From Shewanella khirikhana (GTDB lineage Bacteria; Pseudomonadota; Gammaproteobacteria; Enterobacterales; Shewanellaceae): DNA of 64,000 nt. The stretch lies in the NCBI RefSeq assembly GCF_003957745.1, contig NZ_CP020373.1:4028501-4092500 (forward strand). Reading direction: 5' to 3'. The position numbers were made by a program, and so were the translations under genes. This document shows, piece by piece, positions 50,010 through 59,776 of the stretch. Each line of letters starts with the position of its first letter. Position 1 is the first letter of the stretch. The notes beneath the pieces are model-generated. The model was not told the origin of the DNA and ran no database searches. It saw only the letters and a list, made by a program, of their open reading frames with translations.

Positions 50010-52811
50010 TCAGCGGCGACGTGCAACACCAGCAAAGCCCAGTGCCAGCAGCGCCAGCCAACCCAGGCTGCCACCACCGCCTCCGCCACTGCTGTTACCC
50101 TCGGTTGGGGTAACGGGCGCGGTCACGCTCACGGTACGGCTTTGGCTCGCAGTGACGCCCTTGCCGTCGGTCACGGTCAGAGTCACAGTGTAACTGCCCG
50201 CTGCCGCGTAGGTGTGGCTTGGGGCGGCGGCTGTGCTGGTTTGGCCGTCACCAAAACTCCAGCTGTAACTCAGGTTGCCATCACCGCCACTGCTGGCATT
50301 GGTGAAGGTCACGCTGAGCTGGCTCACGCTCTGGTTGAAGCTGGCCACCAGCGGCGCCGATACCGATACCTGCTGGGTGTCGCTGACACTGGCACCGGCA
50401 CCGTCGGTCACTGTAAGAGTAACTGTGTAATCACCGCTGCTGCCGTAGGTGTAGCTGGGGTTAGCCACTGTCGAGGTGGCATTGGCCACGCCGAAGTTCC
50501 AGGCGTAGCTGTAGCTGCCATCTCCACCGGCGGCGTTGCTGGTAAAGCTTGCGGAGGCGCCACTGAATGACACACCAATATCTGCCGTCAGAGCCGCTGG
50601 CTCTGTGGTGCTGCCATCATGTTTCTTGATGCGCACACGGGCACTGCTGTTATCGCTCGCCAGCTCCAGCACTTCCATGGTCAAGCCCAGCTTGGGCAGT
50701 TTGATACCAGCCTGAGGCTTAAGCGGCGCGCTATAATCCAGCGAGTCATCGAACAGGCTCACAGGGCTTAAGTGCTGATCCTGGGTGTAAGGCGTTTGCT
50801 GGCGGGTGCTGAATGCCGCATCGCGGATTTGCACGTCGGTGCCATAGTTACCAATCAGGTTCTGGTCAGCATCCACCACTCCAATCAGGCCTTCACCCGG
50901 ATGCTTGGTGGTGTTGTTGTCAGTGAAGTTGAAGTTCTCGAACCACACCACCACACCCGGGTCGTAGTTGTGGCTTGCCAACCCTTTGTCGATACCGTTG
51001 TGGCTGCGCAGCTGGATCAGATACCGCTGCTCTTCGCCCGGACGGGTATCGTCGATACGGCTGAAACCGGCCAGGGTCATCTTGCCATCGGTTTCGGCAT
51101 CATCGCTGTACAGGGTAGCAGTGCCCGACACCACACTGAGGTTGTCGATGGCGATACCATAGCCGCCTTCAAACTCATCGGTGCGATATACAATGCTGAT
51201 TTGCTTGCTCATACCGGCATAGGCGCTCAGATCGTAGGTCAGCTCGACCCAGGCGCCGTTGGAGCTACCGGTAATCACATGGGTACCATGGGAGTAGTAA
51301 CTGGTTGCCTGGGTGTTGTTGCCGGGAATGGGGGTTCCATCCACCTGCACCTGCATATAGTCGTAGTCGTCTTCAATTTGCCAATGGGCGTACATCTTCA
51401 GGGTCAAAGACGCCGCCGCAGGCAAGTCGATGTTGAACGACATGGCGTTATTGAGGTTGTTGCCCTGGCTGGAATAGTACTGATAATCACCGGCGTAAGG
51501 GGCCTTGAACGGCACATTGGCCAGCGGCACCTTCAGCGACAGCTGGTTTACGCCGTTGGCATTCACACCTTCAACCAGGGTGTATTCCATTCCCGAGGCA
51601 TTGAGGCTGTCAAAATCCACCTGCTGCTCATTCACCCACTTACCCTTGTAGGCTTTTTGCAGATAAGAGCGGGCATAGGGGCTGAAGCCAACGGGCTCAG
51701 AGCCCGCAACTGTACCAGTCCAGCTGCCGCCGGACATCAAAGACCAACTGCCAACGGGAGAGCCGTCGCCGCTGTTGTCATAGTCATATTCGTCAGGCAA
51801 GCCAAGATCGTGGCCAAACTCGTGGGTACACACCCCGGCAGCCGCATCAATGGGCTGCACCGTGTAGCCATATGCACGCAGGCTGGTGCCGGTAACGGCT
51901 TTACCATACTTGCCCTGGGTGTCGCTGCTAAGGAAGAAGCGATGTGACCAAATGGCATCGTCGCCAAGCTTACCGCCACCGGCTTCTTCGCCAATGCTGG
52001 AGTGGAACAGCATGATGTGGTCGATAATGCCATCGGCTTCATCGAGATTGCCGTCGCCATCCACATCGTAAGGATCTTCGATGTCGTAGCTGGCAAGCTC
52101 GGCCGCACTCATACCGGCAACCGCCTTGGTAACGGCTTCGAGCACCAGTTCAGGCACGGCTTTATCGTTATCCTCGTTGGCCGGATCGTTGCCGCCATAG
52201 TAAGCCGCGTTATTGTCGGCCCGCACCCAGTCGCGCACAGCGCCAGTGAAGAAGAAAGACTGGCCGGATGCCTGCTGGAAGTATTGATAACCGGAGATCA
52301 GATTCTGATTCGAGGGGCCGTTAAAGCCCGTGGTGGAAAACAGCAAATCCTGATAATGGGCCACCGGATAACTGCTGTAATACATGTCGGTATCACCGGC
52401 AACCAGGCCGTTGTTATCGTGGGGCAAATCAGGAAAGTCCACAAGTACGCCCAAGACCTTAACGGTTTTGGTCACGTCGGCATCTGCTACTGCCTGCAGC
52501 GATGAACGTGCTTTTTGGCGCTGACGAGCCTGGGTTAACTGGCTCTGCTCGCGGATCTGCTGCTCGACAATTGCCGGTGTCTGGCTGCGGGCACGGCCGA
52601 TGAAGGCTTCCACCGCTTCGGCCTTTTCGGCCTCACTGGCGTCTGCCGCTACTTCGCCGCGCTTGATAAGCCAGTAAAGTACCCGCTCTTTGTTGATAAC
52701 CCCGCTGTCAGCCGGGGTGCCGGCCACCGGGGCCGCAAAGGTGTTGCCGGCAGTTAATGCCAGCAGGATCCCCAGCGCACTCAGCTTGGGGATATTGAAT
52801 GTCTTGACCAT
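50010..52811 (-). CDS. M6-type secreted metalloprotease with PKD repeats and GlyGly-CTERM
   Basis: 933 residues. A signal peptide (LGILLALTAGNTFA) and an immune-inhibitor-A-like catalytic domain with the zinc motif HEFGHDLGLPDEYD and a SSIGEEAG loop come first. After about residue 730 there are two PKD domains (SFSGASASFTSNAAGGDGSYSYAWNFG .. VAVSASFNQ..YSWSFGDGQT). The C terminus is a GlyGly-CTERM tail: GGGGGGS, a hydrophobic helix (LGWLALLALGFAGV) and ARRR, recognised by rhombosortase and tied to type II secretion. It is expected at the cell surface. AAGGAAGG precedes the ATG. Confidence 0.93.
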   Translation of the reverse strand: MVKTFNIPKLSALGILLALTAGNTFAAPVAGTPADSGVINKERVLYWLIKRGEVAADASEAEKAEAVEAFIGRARSQTPAIVEQQIREQSQLTQARQRQKARSSLQAVADADVTKTVKVLGVLVDFPDLPHDNNGLVAGDTDMYYSSYPVAHYQDLLFSTTGFNGPSNQNLISGYQYFQQASGQSFFFTGAVRDWVRADNNAAYYGGNDPANEDNDKAVPELVLEAVTKAVAGMSAAELASYDIEDPYDVDGDGNLDEADGIIDHIMLFHSSIGEEAGGGKLGDDAIWSHRFFLSSDTQGKYGKAVTGTSLRAYGYTVQPIDAAAGVCTHEFGHDLGLPDEYDYDNSGDGSPVGSWSLMSGGSWTGTVAGSEPVGFSPYARSYLQKAYKGKWVNEQQVDFDSLNASGMEYTLVEGVNANGVNQLSLKVPLANVPFKAPYAGDYQYYSSQGNNLNNAMSFNIDLPAAASLTLKMYAHWQIEDDYDYMQVQVDGTPIPGNNTQATSYYSHGTHVITGSSNGAWVELTYDLSAYAGMSKQISIVYRTDEFEGGYGIAIDNLSVVSGTATLYSDDAETDGKMTLAGFSRIDDTRPGEEQRYLIQLRSHNGIDKGLASHNYDPGVVVWFENFNFTDNNTTKHPGEGLIGVVDADQNLIGNYGTDVQIRDAAFSTRQQTPYTQDQHLSPVSLFDDSLDYSAPLKPQAGIKLPKLGLTMEVLELASDNSSARVRIKKHDGSTTEPAALTADIGVSFSGASASFTSNAAGGDGSYSYAWNFGVANATSTVANPSYTYGSSGDYTVTLTVTDGAGASVSDTQQVSVSAPLVASFNQSVSQLSVTFTNASSGGDGNLSYSWSFGDGQTSTAAAPSHTYAAAGSYTVTLTVTDGKGVTASQSRTVSVTAPVTPTEGNSSGGGGGGSLGWLALLALGFAGVARRR

Positions 52812-52825
52812 CTAAACCTTCCTTC

Positions 52826-52849
52826 GAACCAATTCTCTGTGGTTGGTTC
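52826..52849 (-). promoter_or_regulatory. leader hairpin of the M6 protease
   Basis: GAACCAA (52826-52832) and TTGGTTC (52843-52849) form a short inverted repeat 15 bases upstream of the protease start on the minus strand, just ahead of the ribosome-binding site. Confidence 0.35.
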
Positions 52850-53042
52850 TTACTTACCGCTCGGGATTTCTGAGCATCACTCAAGTGTAGCCTGCGGGAG
52901 AAGCTGCGCTGTGCTTTCCGCGCTCCGGGCATCATCCAAAAGATGCAACAGCCCGGGAACAGAACATTAACAGCAGTCTTTTGCTGTCTCAATGCTGCTA
53001 CACCGGTATCTGCAAGGTGTTCAGGCCGGGTTCAGCAAATTT

Positions 53043-55166
53043 TTACGGCTTGGGGCCGCTGAGCCAGCGCTGATGAATCAGCAGCAACACCGACGCCGAC
53101 CAACTGAAGTTGGTGGCGTGCAGCGGCTCGCCGGTCAGTGGGTGGTAGTTTTCGTGGATAAGCGCCGTGCCCATAATGCCGATGCCACGCTGATACAGCG
53201 CCTTCGAAAGCGCGATGGCTTTATCCCGTTCGCCGTACCTGTCGAGGCCTTCGAGGGCAAAATACAGCTGATCCAGCCACACAGGGCCGCGCCAGTAATG
53301 TCTGGCATCGAAATGGGGGTTATCCTTGCTGACCGTTGGAAACGGAATATAGGTGCCGAAGCTGTCTTCGCCCAGCTGGGCGGCAATTTGCCGCTTGGCC
53401 TGCGCCTGACTGGCAACACCGGCCCACAGCGGGATCCAGCCTTCCACACCTTTGCCGGCCTGGATCAGAGGCTTACCTGACTCGCTGTCGATATCGTAGA
53501 AAAAGCCGCTGTCTTCATCCCACATCAGCTGACGAATTTGCTCGCCCAGCACGCTTGCCTGATCGCGCCAGTGCTGGGCTTCTTCAGCCATTCCCAAACT
53601 ATCGGCAAGCTTGGCCAAATAGTGTTTCTCGGCAAACAGATAGGCGTTGAGATCCACACTCTCCTGGCTCAGGGAATAGCCAAGCAAATTGCCCTTTGCA
53701 TCGCGGTTCTCAAGCACTTGCAGGCCAGATCGGTCATCAAAACGGGGAGCATTATCCATCCCCGACTCCCAGGCTGCCGCCTGCACAATCGCTTCGCGAT
53801 CGGCCTTGCCGTCTTTCATATGGGCCGGATGCACATTGGCGCCATATTCCGCCAGGCCATTGCGGTTATGGTCGCGGTTGCGATACCACCACTGATGGTA
53901 TGCCCGCAGTTTTGGGTACATACGCTTTACAAAGTCTTTGTCTGGGGCTTGATTGTTAATCTCCCAAACGGCCCAGGCCGACAAAGGTGGCTTTCCATTG
54001 CGCTCATTCCAGTTGCCACCATCGCCGCCTCTGTCGGGGCTGGGGTTATAAAAAATCGCATCGGGCAGACTGCCTGCATCCTGTGGCCTGATGGGATCGC
54101 CGGCACCAAACTGGTAATCAAACATGGCTTCGACGTTAGACTTGGCAAGCCCGCTGTCAAACCGTGCCAGCGCCACCGCCTGTTTCCAGCTGTCCCAGGC
54201 CCAAACGCCATTGAACCACTTGTACGAATAAGAAGGCGTAATGGCATCGCGCTTGATGGCACCGGCGGCCGAACGCCAGTTATGCGCCAACGTCATCAGC
54301 GCCTTGGCAGCCACGGCATCCAGTGCCTGGTCGCCTGCCGGAGTGAGCCGGGCAAAGCGCTGCTGCCAGCGCTGATGATTCGCTGCCAATTCGGCATCTA
54401 CCCGTCCCCAATCGAGCTGCCAGCCGGTGCGCTCTTTGTCGGTGTGAAAATACCTGTGGGCGGTGCGAAACTGCCTGGTTTCTCCGGGCGCCAGCGTAAT
54501 GGATGTGGTCGCTGTGTACCCCTTGTTTGGGGTCAACTCAAGCTCAGGGTTGTCTTCAAATACCAGCTGAAAACTGGCATCACTCAGCAGGAGATTCCAG
54601 GTGTCGCGCACACTCACCATGGGCCACTGCACAGAGCGGCTGCCCTCAACTGCGCCCAACACAGGTGCATGGGTCAGTGGACTCACCTTGTGCGCGGCAA
54701 AGGGGGCACCTTCACGCTTGAGCTGATACTGAATGCTTTTATCGGAGGTATTGGTGAGGCGCGTCGTGGCGATGGCGGTGCGGCTATCAAGGTATTCAAG
54801 CTCCAGCGCTAAGCTGGCGACCGGCCACTGCAACTGCTGAAACAGGCCCCAGGGCTCGCTGCGGGAACTGAAAGCGGCTGTTTCGGGCGCCTGCGCCACG
54901 CCATCGGCGGCCACCGACCAGACTTCAATGGCATCGGCGAGATGAATGCTGTATTCCTCGGCGATAATCATCGGCCCGGGAAAGCGGCCTCGGGCACTGT
55001 CGGTTGCCTGATGGTAGCCGTGCCAGGCACCAAGGTCGGTGTAAACCGCAGGCAAATACAGGTTACCGCGGTTATCGCGGCGCTCCGCCTCGCGGGGCAC
55101 GCCTTCATAGGGCAGCAGATCGGTTCCGGGGAGGGCCAGAGCACAAAGCAGGAGACAAGCAGACAT
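53043..55166 (-). CDS. GH63-type alpha-glucosidase (YgjK-like)
   Basis: 707 residues with a short signal peptide (MSACLLLCALALPG), so periplasmic. It resembles E. coli YgjK: DNRGNLYLPAVYTDLGAWHG, WKQAVALARFDSGLAKSN, RPQDAGSLPDAIFYNPSPDRGGDGGNWNERNGKPPLSAWAVWE, WWYRNRDHNRNGLAEYG and AAAWESGMDNAPRFDD (catalytic Asp region). Glu672 in IHENYHPLTG corresponds to the base. YgjK acts on alpha-glucosides such as nigerose-type sugars; the exact substrate here is not known. No ribosome-binding site is obvious. A TGGATA/TATCCA repeat lies at 55181-55195. Confidence 0.9.
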   Translation of the reverse strand: MSACLLLCALALPGTDLLPYEGVPREAERRDNRGNLYLPAVYTDLGAWHGYHQATDSARGRFPGPMIIAEEYSIHLADAIEVWSVAADGVAQAPETAAFSSRSEPWGLFQQLQWPVASLALELEYLDSRTAIATTRLTNTSDKSIQYQLKREGAPFAAHKVSPLTHAPVLGAVEGSRSVQWPMVSVRDTWNLLLSDASFQLVFEDNPELELTPNKGYTATTSITLAPGETRQFRTAHRYFHTDKERTGWQLDWGRVDAELAANHQRWQQRFARLTPAGDQALDAVAAKALMTLAHNWRSAAGAIKRDAITPSYSYKWFNGVWAWDSWKQAVALARFDSGLAKSNVEAMFDYQFGAGDPIRPQDAGSLPDAIFYNPSPDRGGDGGNWNERNGKPPLSAWAVWEINNQAPDKDFVKRMYPKLRAYHQWWYRNRDHNRNGLAEYGANVHPAHMKDGKADREAIVQAAAWESGMDNAPRFDDRSGLQVLENRDAKGNLLGYSLSQESVDLNAYLFAEKHYLAKLADSLGMAEEAQHWRDQASVLGEQIRQLMWDEDSGFFYDIDSESGKPLIQAGKGVEGWIPLWAGVASQAQAKRQIAAQLGEDSFGTYIPFPTVSKDNPHFDARHYWRGPVWLDQLYFALEGLDRYGERDKAIALSKALYQRGIGIMGTALIHENYHPLTGEPLHATNFSWSASVLLLIHQRWLSGPKP

Positions 55167-55180
55167 GGGCTTTTAGGGTA

Positions 55181-55195
55181 TGGATACAATATCCA
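55181..55195. promoter_or_regulatory. inverted repeat upstream of the glucosidase gene
   Basis: TGGATA, CAA, TATCCA lies 15 bases upstream of the glucosidase start. An operator function is possible but not supported by a recognised regulator nearby. Confidence 0.3.
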
Positions 55196-55259
55196 GATAT
55201 TCGCACCCGGTTGGAAGCTTGGCAAGCCAAAACGCCTGCCAAGCTATGAGGATGGGCGT

Positions 55260-55856
55260 TTAACCTACTGATTTATTCAGATAGTTAGCTACGCCATCGA
55301 GGAACATTTGTACCGAAATCATCACCAGCACCATGCCCATCAAGCGCTCGACCGCCGTCAGGCCCTTTTCGCCGAGGATGCGGGTAAAGCCCTTATAAAA
55401 CATCAAAATAAAGGCACTTACGGCCCAGGCAGACACCAGTGCAATAGTCCAATCCAGCATACGGCTGCTGTCGGTGTGGGCCAGCAGGATCAATGCAGCG
55501 AGAATAGAAGGACCAGCCATCAGCGGAATCGCCATCGGCACAATAAAGGGCTCTTCCCCGGCGGGCAGACCTGTGACGCCACCCGGGCTTGGGAAAATCA
55601 TCTTGATGGCAATCAAAAACAGAATGATACCGCCGGCAATGCTGACCGACTCAGAGCGCAGATTCAGAAAGCTGAGGATAGCTTCGCCGGCAAACAGGAA
55701 CATCAGCATGATGATCAGCGCGAACAGCAGCTCGCGGATCAGCACCTTACGACGCTTCTTCGGGTCGATATGACGCAAAATGGACGCAAAAATGGGCAGG
55801 TTGCCCAGGGGGTCCATAATCAAAAACAACATCACTGCGGCTGAAAGAATATCCAT
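55260..55856 (-). CDS. MarC-family inner-membrane protein (YhgN-like)
   Basis: 198 residues, six membrane helices. Typical MarC/YhgN blocks are FLIMDPLGNLPIFASILRHIDPKKRRKVLIREL, SVSIAGGIILFLIAIKMI and VPMAIPLMAGPSILAALILLA. The transport function of MarC proteins is uncertain. It is single and divergent from the ZIP-like fusion gene. Confidence 0.9.
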   Translation of the reverse strand: MDILSAAVMLFLIMDPLGNLPIFASILRHIDPKKRRKVLIRELLFALIIMLMFLFAGEAILSFLNLRSESVSIAGGIILFLIAIKMIFPSPGGVTGLPAGEEPFIVPMAIPLMAGPSILAALILLAHTDSSRMLDWTIALVSAWAVSAFILMFYKGFTRILGEKGLTAVERLMGMVLVMISVQMFLDGVANYLNKSVG

Positions 55857-56049
55857 GGCGAATACTTATGGTGGCGAATCCAAAACTTTGAATATTGTAC
55901 TGTGTTTCAGCGAAACTCACTTGGAAATTTAACATTTATGGCGAGTGACACCGCCACTTGAACCAGCAACAGTAAATTCCTGACAGGGCACTGCTCATTT
56001 AGCTCGCAACTGGTATACTACAGCGTTTTTCAAATCGCACCGGATCCTC

Positions 56050-57585
56050 ATGTTTTATCTGCTTGCCAGCTGCATCGCCCTTCTTCTGGGCCCTCTGTGT
56101 TATCGCCTGATTGCCAACGGCAATGGGCTGCAGAAGGGGCTGGACGGCTTTATCTTCGTCTCGCTGGGCGGATTGGTGCTGATCCACATACTACCCGAAC
56201 TGCTGGCCCATGGCGGTTTGCTGTCGCTGCTGTTTGTGTTTTTGGGGCTTTGGGGCCCCACTGCCAGCGAAAAACTGTTCCATCGCTATTCCGATTTAAC
56301 CCACAACCTCACACTGATCCTGGGGATTGGCGGCCTGATGCTGCACACCATTACCGATGGTGGTGCCATGGTGCTGGCCACCCACGAAAGCGGCTCGGCG
56401 CTGCTGGCGCTTGGGGTTGTGCTGCACCGACTGCCGGTGGGCCTGGCCATTTGGTGGCTGCTTAAACCACAAATCGGCGCCCGTTGGACCCTGGTTATTC
56501 TGCTGGGCATGATGATGCTGACCGCCGTTGGCTTCTTCGGTGGCGAGCAAATCATCGAGCGACTGAGCCTCGAAAATACCGTTTTCCTGCAAGCCTTTGT
56601 GACCGGCTCCATTCTGCACGTGGTGCTGCACCAGCCCCATGGCCAGCCCAATGCGGGCGATAACAGCCACGAATATCAGGCCGGGATCGGCAGCCTGCTG
56701 GGCATAGTGCTGCTGTTCGTGCTGCTGGCGGTGGCCGACAGTGGTCATGCCCACGAACACCATCATGGCAGCGAGCAACTGCTGCACTGGCTGATGCAAT
56801 TGGCCCCCGCGCTGCTGCTGGCTTATGCCGTGGCGGCATTGCGCTTTAAGCTGGGCATACGCCCTGACACCGACAAACCGGCCCTCGCCTGGCTGCAGCG
56901 GCTCGCTGGCCCCGAGGCCCTGGTGGTCACCGCCTGGATGCTTGGCCCTGTGTATGCACTGGCGCAGGCACTGGGACTCTTTTTGATTGGCACCCTGCTT
57001 AGCCAGGCGCGGATTGTGCCTGTGGATCCCCACGGCAAGCAGTCCGGCAATGCTCTTGGCTTTGGTTTCAGCCACTTGGTTGACCGCAGCGCTCCCTGGG
57101 TGCTGCTCAGTCTGGTGCTGGCAAATCTGATTGGTCATCCGTCGGTGCCCTTGTCCAACCCCTGGTTGCAACTGGCTGTACTGTTGGTGGTATTGCTGCC
57201 GATGCGCTTTTGTAATCTGGGCGGCACTGTACTGGCGATGTCGCTGGCCTACAGTGGCTGGTCTGCCCCGGCGGTGCTGCTGGCGCTCCTGGCCGCACCA
57301 TGGCTCAGCATTCGTCAGCTGACGGGAATGGGCATCAAGCTACGAATAGCTGCCCTGGCACTGCTGGCGGCCCTGCTGCTGGTTGGCGCTCAACTAGCCC
57401 CTGAAGCTGCAACCCTGTGGCACCTGCCCCACGAGATTGAAATAGCTGCACTGACACTGGTATCGCTGCTGTTTGCCGCCAGTTTGCTGCGCCTGGGGCC
57501 GCGTAAGTTTCTGCGCCGCCTCTGGCATGGTCGCCTACCCAAGCCGCATCATCACGATCACGGCCATCACGGACATCATCACTGA
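56050..57585 (+). CDS. ZIP-like/permease fusion with a His-rich tail
   Basis: 511 residues, about 14 hydrophobic segments. Residues 1-225 look ZIP-like: HTITDGG (99-104) and HRLPVGLA (126-133) resemble the metal-binding helices of ZIP transporters. Residues 240-470 form a second permease-like half (FGFSHLVDRSAPWVLLSLVLANLIG, PMRFCNLGGTVLAMSLAYSGW) that resembles DUF318-type permeases. The protein ends PHHHDHGHHGHHH, a likely metal-binding tail, and has a HAHEHHHG patch in the middle. A metal transporter or sensor is suggested. The fusion and both His-rich parts are unusual. GGATCC precedes the ATG. Confidence 0.65.
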   Translation: MFYLLASCIALLLGPLCYRLIANGNGLQKGLDGFIFVSLGGLVLIHILPELLAHGGLLSLLFVFLGLWGPTASEKLFHRYSDLTHNLTLILGIGGLMLHTITDGGAMVLATHESGSALLALGVVLHRLPVGLAIWWLLKPQIGARWTLVILLGMMMLTAVGFFGGEQIIERLSLENTVFLQAFVTGSILHVVLHQPHGQPNAGDNSHEYQAGIGSLLGIVLLFVLLAVADSGHAHEHHHGSEQLLHWLMQLAPALLLAYAVAALRFKLGIRPDTDKPALAWLQRLAGPEALVVTAWMLGPVYALAQALGLFLIGTLLSQARIVPVDPHGKQSGNALGFGFSHLVDRSAPWVLLSLVLANLIGHPSVPLSNPWLQLAVLLVVLLPMRFCNLGGTVLAMSLAYSGWSAPAVLLALLAAPWLSIRQLTGMGIKLRIAALALLAALLLVGAQLAPEAATLWHLPHEIEIAALTLVSLLFAASLLRLGPRKFLRRLWHGRLPKPHHHDHGHHGHHH

Positions 57586-57669
57586 TCCCACTCAGTCCTG
57601 AGATTTCAGACTGTTCAAAACGCCGGGCTATGGTTAGGCTGAGTACATCACCGACCAACCGGCGCTGCT

Positions 57670-58434
57670 ATGTGCATTCTGTTTATGGCGATTGGGGTTA
57701 ACCCCGACTATCCGCTTATCCTCTGTGCCAACAGAGACGAGTTTCACCACAGGCCCACCGAACCCGCCCATTTTTGGCCACCAGAGCAAAACCTGCTGGC
57801 GGGCAAGGACTTGCTGGCCGGCGGCACCTGGCTTGGACTGAATCGCAGTGGCAGTATCGCCGCACTCACCAATATCCGCAGCCCCGCCGATCACAGTGAC
57901 AATCGCCGAAGTCGAGGCGAGCTTATCCCCAAATACCTGTCAGGCGATGACGCCTTTATTCCCTGGCTTGAGAAACAAGCGCCAAGTTATAACCCGTTTA
58001 ATCTGGTATTTGGGTCGGGTCAGGCCTTTTACTGCTTTAACAGCCTGCAACACAGTCTGGAGAAGCTCTCGCCCGGCTGTCACGCCATCAGCAACGGCGC
58101 CATGGATGATGTCTGGCCCAAGATGGCCAAAGGGCAGCAAGCACTGGAAGCCCTGGTCAGCGCTCCGGGAATGCCGGATGAAGCACTGCTGCTGGAAATG
58201 ATGCGGGATGAGTCCCGCCCTGAAGATACCCGCCTGCCACAAACGGGCGTGAGCCTCGAATGGGAACGGCGTCTGTCGTCTATTTACATCCGCCATGATG
58301 AATACGGCACCCGCTCGACCAGCCTGATGCTGCAGGATACTCAGGGCCATATCAGCTTTACCGAAGTGCGTTACGATGGCAAAGGCCGAAACCTGGGAAC
58401 CCAGCGCTTTAAGCTGCAAACCGCATCACAGTAG
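57670..58434 (+). CDS. NRDE-family protein (TANGO2-like)
   Basis: 254 residues. The name-giving motif is CANRDEFHHRPTEPAHFW near the N terminus, with Cys2 as a possible nucleophile if the initiator Met is removed. GGTWLGLNRSGSIAALTNIRSP and LSRGELIPKYL-like segments follow. The family includes human TANGO2; its bacterial role is unknown, with haem or lipid handling proposed. No strong ribosome-binding site. Upstream is the ZIP-like gene on the same strand. Confidence 0.9.
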   Translation: MCILFMAIGVNPDYPLILCANRDEFHHRPTEPAHFWPPEQNLLAGKDLLAGGTWLGLNRSGSIAALTNIRSPADHSDNRRSRGELIPKYLSGDDAFIPWLEKQAPSYNPFNLVFGSGQAFYCFNSLQHSLEKLSPGCHAISNGAMDDVWPKMAKGQQALEALVSAPGMPDEALLLEMMRDESRPEDTRLPQTGVSLEWERRLSSIYIRHDEYGTRSTSLMLQDTQGHISFTEVRYDGKGRNLGTQRFKLQTASQ

Positions 58435-58502
58435 AAACAGAGGCAACCCGGGACGATTAAGGCTAGAATCCTCAAATAAACCAACAACAAAAATCGAGAC
58501 TC

Positions 58503-59063
58503 ATGTTTAAAGCATTTTGTCGCCTGCTGATGAAACTCACCGGCTGGCGCTTTGAGGGCGACTTACCCGCCCTGCCCAGTTACATCATCACTGTCGCGCC
58601 TCACACCAGCAACTGGGACTTTATCGTGGGCGTGATGGCCCGTGGCGCCCTGGGCGAGCGTATCCGCTTTTTGGGCAAGCATCAGCTGTTTATTCCCCCC
58701 TGGGGCTGGTTTTTCCGCGCCATTGGCGGCAGTCCGGTCGACAGGCGCAAAAACAACAATCTGGTGGATGCAGTAAGCGCCCTGTTCGAAGAAGACAGCC
58801 AATTCAAGCTGGCATTGGCCCCCGAAGGCACCCGCAGCAATGTTAGCCGCTGGAAAACCGGCTTTTACCACATTGCCGTAAAGGCAGGTGTGCCCATAGT
58901 CACCGTGGGACTGGACTTTGCCGAGCGCAAGATAGTGATAGCCGCCCCAAGGCCGACCACAGACGATATGCAGGCCGATATGGATGGCATCATCGAGTTC
59001 TATCGTGGCATTCGTGGCCGCTTTCCCAAGGCGATTCCCGATTATGTGCCCAGCGAAAAATAA
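58503..59063 (+). CDS. 1-acyl-glycerol-3-phosphate acyltransferase-like protein
   Basis: 186 residues, shorter than PlsC. The acyltransferase motif HTSNWDF (HX4D) and the PEGTRS block are present, with LGKHQLFIPPWGWFFRAIGGSPVDRRK between them. It probably acylates a lysophospholipid or related lipid. A GAGAC site precedes the ATG, and the upstream gene is NRDE on the same strand. Confidence 0.88.
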   Translation: MFKAFCRLLMKLTGWRFEGDLPALPSYIITVAPHTSNWDFIVGVMARGALGERIRFLGKHQLFIPPWGWFFRAIGGSPVDRRKNNNLVDAVSALFEEDSQFKLALAPEGTRSNVSRWKTGFYHIAVKAGVPIVTVGLDFAERKIVIAAPRPTTDDMQADMDGIIEFYRGIRGRFPKAIPDYVPSEK

Positions 59064-59152
59064 GCGCGGCCATACCAAATAGACAATTAGTCTTTGCCTG
59101 AGCAGGCCGAACTGGCTATAGTTCGGCCAATCTTGTTTTTGTATACAATCCC

Positions 59153-59776
59153 ATGAGTCCCGACACCTTTTTACTCTATCTTGCCGCCATATTGCTGATC
59201 GCCATATCTCCGGGCCCCATGGCCATGTTGTCCATGTCCCATGGCATGCACTTTGGCAAAAAGCGCTCGCTGGCAACCGCACTGGGCAGTGTATTGGCCG
59301 CCCTGTGTCTGATGTTGGCATCGGCAGCGGGGCTGGGCGCACTGCTGGCCGCAACCGAATACGGCTTTACAGTACTGAAATGGTGCGGCGCGGCTTATCT
59401 TTTGTATTTGGGTATAAAACTGCTGCTCACCAAAGCTCACCCAAGCGATATCAAGCTGGAAATGCCAAAAGGCAAAGGAACAGGTGCGGACCTGTTCAGA
59501 CAGGCGTTTCTGGTGGGGATCAGCAATCCGAAAGACTTGCTGTTCTTTGCAGCCCTGTTTCCGCAATTTATCGATATGACTGCGCCGCAGGGGCCACAAT
59601 TGGCCATTCTGGCTGGCACCTGGGCGGTGGTCGACTTCAGTTTTGTGATGATATACGCCAGTCTCGCCAGCATGCTGGCCCCCAAGCTCAGTGCCAGCAA
59701 CCGCCTGCACTGGTTCGACAGAACCAGCGGCGGTGTCTTTGTCAGCCTGGCAGCCTTACTCGCTATTAAGAATTAG
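59153..59776 (+). CDS. LysE-family amino-acid exporter
   Basis: 207 residues, six helices. The LysE/RhtB pattern is ISPGPMAMLSMSHGMHFGKKRSLATALGSVLAALCLM, followed by LKWCGAAYLLYLGIKLL and FLVGISNPKDLLFFAALFPQFI. It exports amino acids or a related metabolite; the substrate is unknown. Its last bases overlap the end of the convergent MscS gene by 11 bases. Confidence 0.92.
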   Translation: MSPDTFLLYLAAILLIAISPGPMAMLSMSHGMHFGKKRSLATALGSVLAALCLMLASAAGLGALLAATEYGFTVLKWCGAAYLLYLGIKLLLTKAHPSDIKLEMPKGKGTGADLFRQAFLVGISNPKDLLFFAALFPQFIDMTAPQGPQLAILAGTWAVVDFSFVMIYASLASMLAPKLSASNRLHWFDRTSGGVFVSLAALLAIKN

